Source: Chlorops oryzae
Lineage: Eukaryota; Arthropoda; Insecta; Diptera; Chloropidae
Assembly: GCA_020466095.1 (NCBI GenBank)
Contig: CM035808.1
Coordinates: 5,412,822 to 5,476,821, forward strand
Direction: 5' to 3'
DNA: 64,000 bases
Positions 1 to 11,818 of this stretch are shown here, piece after piece; within the stretch, counting starts at the first letter, position 1, and the number at the start of each line of letters is the position of its first letter. Position numbers and translations under genes: made by a program. A model generated the notes under the pieces. That model ran no database searches. It saw only the letters and a program-made list of their open reading frames with translations, and was not told where the DNA came from.

Positions 1-2505
1 GATTTATTGAAAAATAACAAAGTTATGGGTATCTTTAAGAATAGTCCCCATACACTTTTCTGAACAATTAAAAACCAGCAGTGGCGTTTTCAGATGAAGC
101 AAGAGGAGTTCAGGGGGGCTGTGAACGAAATCCTCTGTATCCATGTACTACCTTTCAGGTCTAAGTTATTAAAATACCTTTTAGAGAGAAATATATTTTT
201 TTTTCCTCATGGGCGCCTTTTCAGACCACTGTGCGACGTATACGTGATAAGAACGCTCAGTCTCTAACGTTGCTCATACGCCGGTATAATTCGCACTTTT
301 CAGATTCGCATTAGAGATTATGAGAAAGTCTGTGACAAAATTTTCTTAAATTACACCAGCTTAATATAAGAGAACGAAAAATCCTATTAAAAAAAAGCAC
401 AAGGTGTTTTTTTAAACGAAGCCCAATGTTTTTCATGTTAAGTCAAAGTCTTAAATTGTCGCATTAAGTTAATTTATTGTTTTTCTTTTGTCCTTTTTCA
501 CTAGAATTCGGAGAAAAATTTACTTCCATTTAAACTCACAATAAAAATCTTCTTTAACCTTAACTAAATTTGTTTAGCTTTGATTTGTTTAAGGATTTAA
601 TAATAATTCCAAATCTTTTGAGCTTTTTTCCTTGAGATTGACTAACGCCTTCTTGTTTCTTCTTCTTGTTGTCGTTTTTATGCTAAAAATTAACGGAGTT
701 ACGACATTTTCATCACATATAAGTCTGAGAGCTTTCGAACATAATTCCTATGATAGTTGAAATGATGGCAAGTACAGTTTTCTTTTTCCGATGAATTGCT
801 CAAGAAGACAATGACAAAATGGGAGATTGTGTCCATGGTATTGTGGTTGTGCATTTGCTCGGTTAGCCTTGTTACTGTCAAGGACATCACTAAATTTTGG
901 CAATAGGAGCTTATGATTGTGTGAATAGCAATGAATACGGATGTGTGTATATTAGGGAAAATGAAAAGACCACAAATAGTTTTACTGTGCAAAACGACCA
1001 CAAAAACCCTACCAAAAAGAAAAAAAAAATAAAAAAAAACTGAAAAAAAGAAAAGGAATGGAATAGGACACCAAATGAGTTTGAATGTGGCATTCACGGG
1101 ATTCCCGTTGTGTACGACAAGCGAAGGTCTTTAAGTCACTTGTTCGTGTTGACATAAATCTTGACAGTTTAAGAAGTTCGCTTACGCCGATCATCAAGAT
1201 TGGGATGATTTCAATCAATCGAAATGGCATCGTTCTTTGTTGAGTTTCGAAAATTGAAACGTTGCTTGTCTTTTTGATAAAGTGCTGCAATTCACCGGCG
1301 GTTGAGCAACAAATGCCAGAGACCGACAAGTGTCATCGTAACAAAAGGACGTAGAAGAACACAAAGATTAAATTTAAAACCCTCAAGAGATTTTTTTATC
1401 CTTTCTTCAAAAAGTTATGTCGATGACTTCAATTCACACAGGCACACAACCCGCAGAAAAGTATTGAGAAAATATAACTTTTATGTCATCTTTTCAGTTG
1501 CAAGGGAAAGCCTTAAATTTTGAAAAGAATTTTTTTTCCATTAGTTCTTATACGTCTTCTCTTCATTTGCAAATGTTGGTTAAATTGAGTGAAATTTTTT
1601 CATTTTTTTTTTTCATTTTTAAGAAGCCATCCTTTGAATCCATAATAATTCATCAAAAAAGAGAGCCTGAAAACTTTAAAAATTACCTTAGCAACTGAAC
1701 TGTGAAAAAATGCCAAGCTTTAAATGCTTTCAGCTCTTTAAGGACTAAACAGTTACCACAAAACCACTTCACTTTGGCTAGACCATACGTTATCGACCGC
1801 TCGTCGTTTAACAGACCGTAACGTATAAAAGGCGAGGAAATTACACTTCCATGGAAGGCAGAAAAGAAGTCCAAGTTCAAAAGTCTTGCTCAGGTTGAAT
1901 TGAAAAGAAAATGAGAACGTTCTTTTAGCCTGACTCTGAAATCCTTTGGCGTTAGACCAATTAAGCGAGAGGGTAGACTGTGCGAAATGTTGATGGTGTC
2001 GGCCATATTGCTGTACCATGAGATAATGACGAATATGCTTGTGGGCAGTGCCGTGGTGACGTGGAAGTGAAAACACAGCTCTTGTGTGGCTAATGCCGCT
2101 TTGTGCTGTGGGTGTGTGTGTGTGCTGTGTGTGTGTGTACACAAATCAAGTATGACTATGATGTCGATATATTGTCATTCAGTGATTATACATCCGAATT
2201 GCTTTGTAGCGCTTGTGGTCATTTGCTCTTAGATGAATATTCCTAGGCTTAATTGCTGCCTTGACGCGTTAGAATTCGGGATTAAAATCGAAAGCCGCAC
2301 GTGATTGAGAGCGGAGAATTAATGTTACTTTCAATTAAATCGGCTCGGATGCTCGAAAGCTTTTAAGCCAATTGCTCAAATTCAATTATGTACGATAGCC
2401 TGAGCATATTTAAAAGTAATAAAAAAAGTCATTTCAAAATGGCACTAAGTATTTTAATGATCCAAGTTGATAAGGGAAAATTTTGAAAATTTATGCTTAA
2501 GCATA
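1..2505. other. AT-rich non-coding DNA, probable intron
   Basis: I see no supportable gene here. The stretch is AT-rich with many A and T runs. A (TG)n tract at about 2108-2140 is the only clear repeat. Open frames on either strand are short, rich in F, K and L, and match nothing I recognise. If the minus-strand receptor gene near 39.3 kb has no later exon in the window, this is intron. Confidence 0.5.
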
Positions 2506-2507
2506 TA

Positions 2508-2688
2508 CAGTGTACTCTCTCCTTGCGGACAATCCTCTGGAGCGGACACTTTTTGTGAATGCTCTAGTGTTTCTGTTTCTCAAATGTTTTCCTCTTAAGA
2601 GGACACCTTTGTTGAGCGGACATATTTCTCGGTCACATAAGTGTCCGCTTAAGAGAGAGAGAGGTAGAGAGAGAGAGAGAGAGAAAGA

Positions 2689-2740
<52 letters not shown>

Positions 2741-2768
2741 AAGAGGAGAGAGAGAAGAGAGAGAGAGA

Positions 2769-2809
<41 letters not shown>

Positions 2810-2992
2810 AGAGAGAGAGAGAGAGAGAGTAGAGAGAGGGAGAGAGAGAGAGAGTGAAGAGGAGAGAGGAGAGAGGAGAGAAGCGAGAGAGAGGAGAGAG
2901 AGAAAGAGAGGGTTGAGAGAGAGAAAGGGAGAGAGAGAAAGAGAGAGAGGTGAGAGAGAGAGAGAGGGGAGAGAGAGAGGAGAGAGAGAGAG

Positions 2993-3043
<51 letters not shown>

Positions 3044-3192
3044 AAAAGAGAGAGAGAGGGAGAGAGAGAGAGAAGAGAGAGAGAGGAGAGAGAGAGGAGA
3101 GAGAGAGAGAGAGGAGAGGGAGAGAGAGAGAGAAAGGGAGAGAGAGAGCCAGATAGAGGGAGAGAGAAAGTAGAGAGAGAGGGAGAGAGATT

Positions 3193-3223
<31 letters not shown>

Positions 3224-3230
3224 TGCACTG
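2508..3230. mobile_element. TA-flanked MITE with a (GA)n-expanded end
   Basis: The left end CAGTGTACTCTCTCCTTGCG and the right end ...GTGCACTG are inverted, and a TA lies on both sides (2506-2507, 3231-3232). The interior matches the shorter copy at 30913-31174, including a CTCTAGT stretch, TTTTTG and AGTGTCCGCTTAAGAGAGAG. In the short copy the right terminus continues straight into TACACTG. Here about 570 bp of GA-rich repeat separates the two halves of that terminus. The TA target and CAGTG ends suggest the Tc1/mariner/pogo group, but no transposase is present and the superfamily is inferred. Confidence 0.75.
2652..3222. repeat. (GA)n microsatellite of about 570 bp
   Basis: This is almost pure GAGA/GGAGA sequence with scattered T or AA interruptions. 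It starts inside the AAGAGAGAG of the MITE terminus and ends inside the same terminus. Arg/Glu-rich and Ser/Leu-rich open frames on the two strands follow from the repeat and are not genes. Confidence 0.95.
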
Positions 3231-3232
3231 TA

Positions 3233-6200
3233 TTTAAGTTTATTTTAAGGCCCTTAGTAAGTAAGGCTTTCCAAAGAATCAAAAGTGGAAACCTCAAAAA
3301 TAAGAATTTTGGGAAAATATCTCTAAGCCCTTCCCTTCAATTCCCAAGGGAACTAAACAGTTTAACCATAAAAACTTATTTCCTTCTTATGAAAATTTCT
3401 TTCCAAAAATTCTCTATACTAAGCAGGTACCAAAGCATCTCTTGAAGAATTAATTAACCCTTCTATGTCTGACTACACACACACTCAAACCTATTCCAAG
3501 AAAAGTTTAAATAGAAAATGCAAAAATTTGTTTGTGCAGACCACGCTCCAGCGTTCCGAAAAAGTATCCGTTAGCAGAGAGTTCACTGTTTTAAGTTTAT
3601 CCTTTAAAATGCCTCATATAAAAATATAAATTAAAAATATAATAAAAATAAAAAAAAAAGATTTTTAACGCTCTTAACATGTTTGAGAAGATCATAAGGA
3701 CTTAAAAAATTATTCGCTCAATGTTTTGGAATTCTAAGAATATTTGACAATCTTAAATTTGAAAACGTTCAGGAGTGTGCTTCATAAAAATTGTTATTCA
3801 CATTTTTCTTTATGCCAGGCGCATGAAAACATAAAGGTAAAACGATGCAAACTCTCGAAAAATTCAAATGTTAACATAAAAAGAATGATGACTTAAGCAA
3901 AAAAAAAAAAAAGAATGTATGTATAACAACGAAGCACTCAAGAGCTTTCTTTGTGAATATGTATGTGCATATATTTATTATAAGATATCATCGCAATATA
4001 CATATTTAAGAGCAAGGTCGCGTTTATAAATTATTACCGAGAATTTTGCGCAAAATTCCATAAAAGAAAAGGGAATTTTTAAAAGAACATTTTTTAGAAC
4101 CCAAAAAAAAAAAAAAAAAAAAAATCCAACTCAAGTGTAGGAAAAAGAATATCTATCGGCATAAAAATATAAGTAATATTCTTTTAATAATGCCGATGCC
4201 TATTCTCCATTAGATACGAAACTCATTACTTAACGTCATAATATGAACAATATTCGGGCGAAAATTGAAGGTCACTTAAGTATCACGATGATAGGTCTCA
4301 CATCAATCAGGAGTGAGTAATTAACGATTTACTATGGTGCCCTATATAACATTAATTAAGCTCTAGTTCCGTTAAACCACACTCCGATAGTTAGGGCTCC
4401 TTCATGCTCTGAACGATAATTTCATTACAGCCAAACGGAACGTGTTAACTGCTAACATCAATAAAGCTCATATTCTGCCTATGTTTACAATAATCTTGTG
4501 CGCACGCTAACATTGAATGGCAAACATGGTTAAGGAAAAAGGAGCAAGAAAAAAATAACCCTCTAACTTGTATTCATAAACGTGTAAACAAGCTTCAACC
4601 GGTGCAAGAGTTTGAAAGATTAAAAAAAAAAAACAAAAAAATAATAAAAATAAAAGGACGAACAAAATAGAAACAAGTGGGGATGACGTAAGCAGGCAAC
4701 GCTTAAGGGTCGTCTGGCCGAGCACTTGAAACGGTTGAAGGCATTTTAAAGTGATGATATAATATGTACCGCATCTGTTGCAGGTGAAACTTTAACATTC
4801 CCTTTCAGACTTTTTTCCCCTTTGTGTTTTTTTTATTTTTTTTTTTTTGTCCTCAAAAGCAATAGCGAACAAAAGCGCAAAGTAAGTGCACAATAGTCGC
4901 TTTTATAACATGAGAAAAAAATGAAGAAAGTAAAAACAAAAAAAAAACGCTGCCTATCTGTGCTGGTGACCTAGAGGCAATGGCTGGAAAAGCATCAGGA
5001 GCCTCTTATACACATACATACATACATGGTTAAATAACTTGCCAACGGGTGTTGGCATGAATATTGTACATATTTTATGAGTCCGGTGGCTTGTTATGGA
5101 CTATGAGAAAACAGTGTGATGATGTGATGGGAGCTCCTGTGTCTTCAACATTGAATGGAGTTAGCAGACATCCTGGCAGCGATTTATTCTCGTTTTTATT
5201 TTCTCTGTTTTTTTGATATTTTTTTATTTTTATTTGTTTGCCTTTGTGTTTGATGTTTTACGATGAAATTTTCATATGAAAAATATTTATTAACGATTTC
5301 TATCGCGTTTCGTCTTCATCAAAGCAAAATAAAATCCTCATTCTTCTGTTGTTAAATCATCACATAAAATCCTCAAAGCGACTTGATAGAGAAGAATTGA
5401 TATGCTGGCGAGATTCCTTTGATTCGTCTTTTAAAAAAAATTTATATTTTTATGAAAATAGTCGACATGAAAATCTACGCTACAGTCGAGTGACTTGGAC
5501 AATATGACCAATTTTTTGGGCTTGTTAAAAAAATATATTTTAATAAAAGAAATAGGACAATGGAGGCTTTCTTTGTGAAAAGTTGATGTGAACCAAATTG
5601 CGAATACGTTTTCGCGTTATTTTTTTTCGTTTTCTTTTTCTTTTCTTATTTCGTCAAGGTAATAATGACGTTGTCGGAAAAGATTGTGTTCCTATGACGG
5701 GCGGTGAGTCTGTGGGCAAAATAAAAAAAATAAAAAAAATTGAAAAAAAGAAATAAATAAAAAAGGAAACGTATTTGTATATAAAATAAAATGCAATTTT
5801 TTTTAAAAGCGGCAACAGAGCACCAACGGAATTACTTTCACAGAGAGAGAGAGAGAGAGAATGGTGAGAAGAACGAAAATGATTCAAGCATGAAGGATGA
5901 CGACTCGGAGAACAGATTGAGGGCACATCTCGTTGGGAATTTTCTATTTTTCTGTTTTTGTTTTTATATTGGACTAGAGGAAATCCAGTTTTATTATTAT
6001 CTCGTAGAACAAAAAAAAAAGTTGAGCGAAAACTAAACAATTAATACGAGTTTGAAGGACTGCAATTTAATGTTGTTTTATAGAAAATTTCCTTGGTTTT
6101 TTATGCAAATTCAATCACTTTAAATGAAAGTGAACAAAAATTTTTTAGATTTAAATTCATATACATTCAATGGCGTCATTTTCTTCTGAACCGAGCTTCT

Positions 6201-6489
6201 TCAAGAGAAGAATATTCAATATCAGAGCAGTTCCATCCAAAGTAGAGGCTTTTTCCTCGGACTGTTTGCAATAATTTTAATGGGCTTTCAAGAAAATTCT
6301 TCAAGAAAAACGCAACGCTCATCTGTTGAGAATAATATCTTACTTTACACAATACGACTATCTAGTTATCTATGAAATATTGAACACTTACATACAAAAT
6401 CTAGTTAGCATAGAGGAAAGAAATTAAGTTGAAGAATTTCTAGAATAAAGATCATAAGTTGCAAAACCCTTAATAAAAAACGACGTCTA
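3233..6489. other. AT-rich DNA without a recognised gene
   Basis: I found no gene or mobile element here. There are A-runs at 3899-3912 and 4106-4124, T-rich stretches at 4828-4848 and 5210-5240, and a short (GA)n at 5842-5860. Open frames of up to 128 codons are low-complexity (F/K/I-rich) and overlap on both strands. Confidence 0.5.
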
Positions 6490-6497
6490 ATTTCAAC

Positions 6498-6959
6498 TAG
6501 TGATGCCACGAATAGTGGATTTGGCCGAATACCGAATACCGAATATTCGGTCAACCTCTCGGCCGAATAACGAATATTCGGCAACCGAATATTCGGCACG
6601 TAGTAAAGACAGCTTGGGCCTACTCGCGACTAGCTGGAGTCAAGGCAAAAGCTGCCGCTGAAAAATTTGCCCACTGTTTATAATGTTTTCGAAGAAAATT
6701 TAGAAGAAGCTAGCGTACATTTAATATTTCTAAAGAATAAAATGCAAATCTGCTGTATTTTTAGTTCTCGTTAATTAAATGTTTTTACGTTATTGTGAGA
6801 AAAATTTAATTTGTAGTTACTGCTGATTTTTTAATAAGTTATTTCTACTATTCGGTATTCGGCCGAATATTTTAACTATTCGGCCGAATACCGAATACTG
6901 AAAAATGACGCCGAATAGGCCGAATACCGAATAGTGGCCGAATATTCGTGGCATCACTA
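6498..6959. mobile_element. Non-autonomous hAT element, 462 bp
   Basis: The ends are inverted: TAGTGATGCCACGAATA on the left and its complement TATTCGTGGCATCACTA on the right. The element is bounded by an exact 8-bp direct repeat ATTTCAAC (6490-6497 and 6960-6967), the target-duplication length of hAT transposons. Inside both ends are many copies of the palindrome CCGAATATTCGG and its half GGCCGAATAC, which could be transposase sub-terminal binding sites. There is no transposase reading frame, so it would need a partner element. Confidence 0.85.
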
Positions 6960-7017
6960 ATTTCAACGTCATCCCCATGGAGAATTGCTATGTACGGACC
7001 AGCCCCTTCATCCTCAA

Positions 7018-7372
7018 TACAGGCTTCATTCCAGGCTTAAATTCAGGCTTCAATACAGGCTTAAATTCAGGCTTCAATACAGGCTTAAATTCAGGCTTCA
7101 ATACAGGCTTGAATCTAGTATTCAATCCAGGCTTCAATACAGGCTTCAATCCATGTTTCAACTCATGCTTTAATCCAGGTTTAAATACAGGCTTCAATCC
7201 AGGCTTCGATCTAGTCTTTAATCCAGGCTTAAATCCAGGCTTCAATCGAGGCTGAAATAGAGGCTTAAATACAGGCTTAAATCCAGGCTTCAAACCATGC
7301 TTCAATCCAGGTTTCAATCTAGGCTTCAATACAGGCTTCAATCCAGGCTTCAATCTAGGCTTCAACCCGGAC
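7018..7372. repeat. 12-bp minisatellite (CAGGCTTCAATA-type)
   Basis: About 30 head-to-tail copies of a 12-bp unit, mostly alternating CAGGCTTCAATA and CAGGCTTAAATT/C variants so that a 24-bp higher period is visible in the first third. Because 12 is divisible by 3, frames stay open on both strands (N-T-G-F-N-S-G-L repeats on plus, K-P-V-L/F-K-P on minus). I regard these as non-coding: there is no conserved flank and no known protein. Confidence 0.9.
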
Positions 7373-7375
7373 TCA

Positions 7376-8832
7376 ATCAAAGAAAATTCACATTTCACCG
7401 ATAAAAAAAAAAGCAAAACCTGATCCAACCTTAAGGCATTCAAATAATTGTAGTATTTTCAATAAAAAGTTTTTATTACAATAAAAAAGTATAAAAAAAA
7501 ATCAAAAAAAATTAGGGAAGAAATTTCAATCAAAAATATCGGGGCCAACAGTGAATCATGCGACATTTTTATGGCCCAACTTTTTGAAATGAAGAATTTT
7601 CTCTCTTTCAGCTTCACATACATTACAAGATGTGACAACTATGCAAAAAGTTTGCTAACAATTTCTTCTTTTTTTTGTTGTTGTTGTTGTTTTTGTGCCT
7701 GAAATAAGTGAATGTCTAAGAGGAATGTGGAAAAGTTATGAAAGATTTTTCTAAAATAAATTTTTTTGATCCTCTGAGATTTGATTTTAAACAATATAAC
7801 GTGAACTGGAAATGACAAGATAAAAAATGTTTATATGAAATTTCTTTGCCAGCAAGGAATGTCGTCCTATCCCATGGGATGGTTTTAAATGATAAAAACA
7901 AAGCAGTCAATTTGATATGGAATCCTAAAGTTCTACCACTCCGAACGGTAGGAAGTATGAAAAGGAATTTTATTTGAGAGGACTAACTTGAACTGCTCTA
8001 TCATATTTCCTCTATAGGGAAGTCAGGGGTTCAACGTTTCTGGGTTTTTAATATACAGGGTGTTCCGTTTATGAAGGTCAACCGGTCGGGAGCACCCTGA
8101 GGAGTTATAGGGCCTTAAAGTTTTTAGGCAGTAAGTCGAGAAAAATAACTCTCCCACGATAATATTTCATCGTAGAAAAAAAAACTTAAATGCATTTTGA
8201 AAGCTAATTGTATGTGATTTTAGGCAAAATTAAATTGATGGTAAAAATTTGACCCATTGAGTGAAAAATAAACGGTCAAAGTGAAAAATTCTGAAAAAAC
8301 TTTCAATGTCTTTTACTTTGGAAGCCATTTTGGTATGAAAAGTGTCCAATTAATACCCAAATATTTTATTTTATTCAAAATGCTGGATCGATTTCCTTTA
8401 ATTTGATACCCAATATGTCTAATAAATTTTTTGAAAATAAGATGAGAAAATTAAATATCTAAATGATCATCCGACTGCTATCAATTTTCATTGATTTTTA
8501 TGCTAAACATTTTTTTTTGCATAACTTTGGCCTTCGTCATTGATAGCAGTCGGATAGATGGACAGCTCCTCATCTGCTCTTAAGATGTGTCCATACTTTG
8601 AACCCCACAAGCCCATTTTCAACCTTATAATTGATTACAACAGAATGGGTTAAAAAAAAAAAACGCCCTCGAGAATGTTAAACTAACAATTCATTACGGA
8701 ACCAAAGCTTTCCCTATTGATAAAAAAAAAGCCTCCCACAAATGTTAATTGAAAATTAACTGAAAACGAGCAAAAAGTTTAAGGATGAATTAATTAACTT
8801 ATCCGATGTTTATTTCGCCTTCCTTTCCTACA
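7376..8832. other. Non-coding DNA with an isolated MITE end and a hairpin
   Basis: No gene is seen. At 8058-8074 there is a TATACAGGGTGTTCC terminus like the one that opens the MITE at 8837, but I could not find its partner, so this is a solo or degraded end. An exact 17-bp inverted repeat lies at 8469-8485 and 8539-8555. Confidence 0.55.
8469..8555. repeat. 17-bp inverted repeat, 53-bp loop
   Basis: ATCCGACTGCTATCAAT at 8469-8485 is exactly complementary in reverse to 8539-8555. The 53-bp spacer is AT-rich. Transcribed, it would form a strong stem. It may be the core of a fold-back element, but no outer boundary is visible. Confidence 0.75.
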
Positions 8833-8836
8833 TATA

Positions 8837-9556
8837 CAGGGTGTTCCATACTCAATGGATCAAAAAAAAAAAAGGATGTGATAGGGTGAACCCATACAAG
8901 CAAAAAATTGTATGGAAAGGGGGGTTCATCTTGCACTCGTAAGGAGCTAGAGGCGCGGAAAGAATTCGACTAAATTGGTGAGCATACTTTTAGGCGGATA
9001 TGTAAAACTAAAACACTATTCAGAAATTTTTAAATTGCTAAGATTTTTCTTTTTCTCATGCTGCCTAAAAGTGTGCTCAATAAATTTGATTAAAATAACT
9101 TTTCTGGGAGTCAAAAATACAAAACAATTATTTTCAAACCTTAGTTTTGCATTGATTGTGAATCTTTTTTTTGTAGCAACCATGGTATCAAAATGAAGAG
9201 AAAAGCTCAAAGTCAAAAAAAGAGGCTCGATCGTATTTCTTTTGAATTAAATCACTTTAAAAGCCAAAATTACTTTATTTTAGGCTTAGATGGTAGTACC
9301 AGAGAAAACGGATTTGAATTATTTAAAATCGTAGTTTGCAGTGCTAGCGGAAAACCGCCAAGCTTTTCATATGATATGTGATTTTGAATTTACGGCCTGT
9401 AAGTGAGGAGCACCAGTGAAAAAACAAAAATATTGTTTTTTGCATGTAACTCCTCAGGGGTGCATTTGCGACCCCCCCCCTGCCATACAATTTTTGGTCC
9501 GCTTGGACCCCCCTATCACCTCCTTTTTTTTGTTCCATTGAGTATGGAGCACCCTG
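8837..9556. mobile_element. TA-flanked MITE with long inverted repeats, 720 bp
   Basis: The left end reads CAGGGTGTTCCATACTCAAT and the right end is its complement with one difference (ATTGAGTATGGAGCACCCTG). TATA lies outside both ends. Inverted similarity continues, imperfectly, for about 100 bp inward: A-run, GATAGGG and TTGTATGG are shared. No transposase frame is present. The unpaired end at 8058 is probably the same family. Confidence 0.8.
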
Positions 9557-9677
9557 TATATAGAGTAAATATTTACTTTATTCTGCTAAATATTATTAAA
9601 TTAATTGATTTGATCATTTCCGGGAAGAGCATACATTAAAAAAGCATTTTCGCAAACAAAATTCAATTACCATTAGT
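9557..9677. other. Short spacer between two mobile elements
   Basis: AT-rich sequence with no recognised feature. Confidence 0.5.
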
Positions 9678-9820
9678 AAAAAACAAGTAAGAAAGCTAAA
9701 GTCGGTCAAGCCCGACTTTGAAATACCCAGCGTCCCGACATTATCAGCGCACTATATTTTGCTTCTCTATTTGTGAGCGTGCCAGTGGGAGGGCCACACA
9801 AATTATTTCCCTACACTTTT

Positions 9821-10400
9821 CATTCGCCTTGGTGAACCTATGTTGCGAATTTGAAGCTTCTACGCCTTTTACTTCGGAAGTTACGAAAAATCTTCATTTG
9901 TGGGCGTGGCAGTGGGCGGGCCACATAAAATATTTTTCTACACCTTTCATTCGCCTTGGTGAACCTATGTTGCGAATTTGAAGCTTCTACGCCTTTTACT
10001 TCGGAAGTTACGAAAAATCTTCATTTGTGGGCGTGGCAGCGGGCGGGCCACATTAAATATATTTCTACACCTTTCATTCGCCTTGGTGAACCTACTTATG
10101 TTGCGAATTTGAAGCTTCTACGCCTTTTAGTTCGGAAGTTACGAAAAATCTTCATTTGTGGGCGTGGCAGTAGGCGGGCCACATAAAATATTTTTCTACA
10201 CCTTTCATTCGCCTTGGTGAACCTATGTTCCGAATTTGAAGCTTCTACGCCTTTTACTTCGGAAGTTACGAAAAATCTTCATTTGTGGGCGTGTCAGTGG
10301 GCGGGCTACATAAATTTTTGTTCCTACACCTTTCATTCGCCTTGGTGAACTTATGCTGCGAATTTGAAGCTTCTACGCCTTTTACTTCACAAGTTACGAT
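9821..10400 (+). repeat. Tandem 127-131 bp units (five copies)
   Basis: CATTCGCCTTGGTGAAC recurs at 9821, 9948, 10075, 10206 and 10334, giving periods of 127, 127, 131 and 128 bp. The 131-bp period comes from a short CTTA insertion. The last unit decays after about 70 bp. Open frames across the units are shadows of the repeat. Confidence 0.9.
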
Positions 10401-10690
10401 AAGCCCTTATTTTTGGGCTTATTTGTGGGCGTGGCTCGAGGAGGGCGGCGTCCATTTTTTGCCAGGATATGTCCCTTTTCGAAGTTTACCAGTACACCAA
10501 ATATCAATGGAATGTGTTGAGTGGTTCGCAAGTTACAAGCATTTTACTGAAAACACATTATATTAATTTGTGGGCGTGGCTGTGGGCGGATGTCTCCCAT
10601 TTTTACTTAGGATCATACTCGGATCCCGATATAGCTGTGTGCCAAATTTCGACTTGATTGGTCCAGCCGTTTCGGAGGAGATCCGACCAC

Positions 10691-10758
10691 GGACGGACGG
10701 ACAGACGGACGGACGGACAGACGGACAGACGGACAGACGGACGGACGGACAGACGGAC
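10691..10758. repeat. (GGACGGACAGAC)n simple repeat
   Basis: A tract of GGAC and AGAC tetramers inside the dispersed repeat. Frames on both strands are open but meaningless. Confidence 0.9.
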
Positions 10759-10888
10759 ATGTCTAAATCGATTCAGTTTTTGATCCTGATCATTTCTATA
10801 TATATTTTTCTATATCTCCGGAGCTTAGTTCTCCCTGTTACAAGATTTGCACAAAACTAATATACCCCGCTTACGCTGGGTATAAAAA

Positions 10889-11360
10889 ATGGTCAAACTA
10901 TCGGTGCATTGCGAAATCACGAAAAAAAAAAAATATAAAAAATCTCCCATCCATAATGTAGAACTTCATCATTGTTGAACGCTTACACGTCATTTACTAC
11001 GTCATGATTAATTTATCGTCCCTAAACCATTGAAAAGCTAATTCAGTTGAAAAGCATCAAAGCCCTCTGCGCTCAGCGTACCCACACAGGACTCTCAGGT
11101 ATAAATTTTCAAAAATTTATTATCGTAAACAGGTTTTGGCAGTTAATACGCCATAAATTTCTTCGCCAAATAAATACGCAAAGTCATAGACGCCCAACCA
11201 AATTGAGGTCACTTAAATGGCACTTAAGTAAGATTAACAAAATCTTAATGTTCAATTTTGTTGTCGGTGAGAACTGACCGGATGGGCACAGTGAAAGTGT
11301 CGCAGGAGTTTCGTCGAAAGTTTTTAATTTTTTTCAAAACTCAAACTTTAAGTACTTTAA
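10889..11360. other. AT-rich DNA without a recognised gene
   Basis: Nothing identifiable. The 76-codon plus-strand frame at 11047-11277 has no recognised motif. Confidence 0.45.
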
Positions 11361-11362
11361 TA

Positions 11363-11816
11363 GACCGTTTACATATGCCGTTTTATTAGCGTTTTAGCAA
11401 CTTTGCCCGTTTTAGCATTAAAACAACTTAGATTTTTCCCGTTTTATCATACAAAACTAAAACGAGAATTTTTCCAGTTTTAATTTAAAACAAGTAGCTA
11501 AACAAGATAAATCCTGCTTATAACTGATAAAAAAATATCGTAATCTGAGTGTCATCACTATAAAAATGCAAAACATATGGTCATTGAAATTTCTAATTTA
11601 AAAATTGTGAGGTTGTTTCCACAACCAATGTAGAAAACGAACGCAATTTCAATAATTGCTTCTTTTCTAAATTACAATATTCACTAATATTTCACGTGTT
11701 GAGCAAACAAAAATAACCACAAAATGACAAAACGACATACGCATGTGTAAACACCCCGTTTTGACTTAGTCGTTTTAGCTTAAACGAGTAGCGCTAAAAC
11801 GTGTATGTAAATGCCA
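11363..11816. mobile_element. Probable TA-flanked MITE, 454 bp
   Basis: The left end GACCGTTTACATATGCCGTT and the right end (read in reverse complement TGGCATTTACATACACGTTT) agree over about 20 bp with a few mismatches. TA is present at 11361-11362 and 11817-11818. Motifs with CGTTTTAGC recur near both ends. It is non-coding and no superfamily can be assigned with confidence. Confidence 0.6.
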
Positions 11817-11818
11817 TA

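Larger units (their letters stand above)
9678..10888. mobile_element. Dispersed dipteran repeat with internal tandem units
   Basis: The start AAAAACAAGTAAGAAAGCTA, followed by the hairpin AAAGTCGG...CCCGACTTT, and the end CGCTGGGTAT AAAAAA are of a type widespread in fly genomes (family knowledge). ATACCCAGCG (9723-9732) and CGCTGGGTAT (10874-10883) are exact inverted sub-terminal repeats. The middle has five tandem units of about 127 bp containing GTGGGCGTGGC, followed by a (GGACGGACAGAC)n tract at 10691-10758 and then a TAAATCGATTCAG/TTGATCCTGATCA segment typical of these repeats. It has no coding capacity. Confidence 0.75.

Noticed and set aside
2497..3297. 266-codon Ser/Leu frame on minus and Arg/Glu frames on plus
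   Set aside because: Direct translation of the (GA)n microsatellite. No non-repeat protein sequence.
7018..10400. CRISPR-like arrays (regular repeats)
   Set aside because: No unique spacers between conserved repeats. These are tandem minisatellites in a eukaryotic genome.
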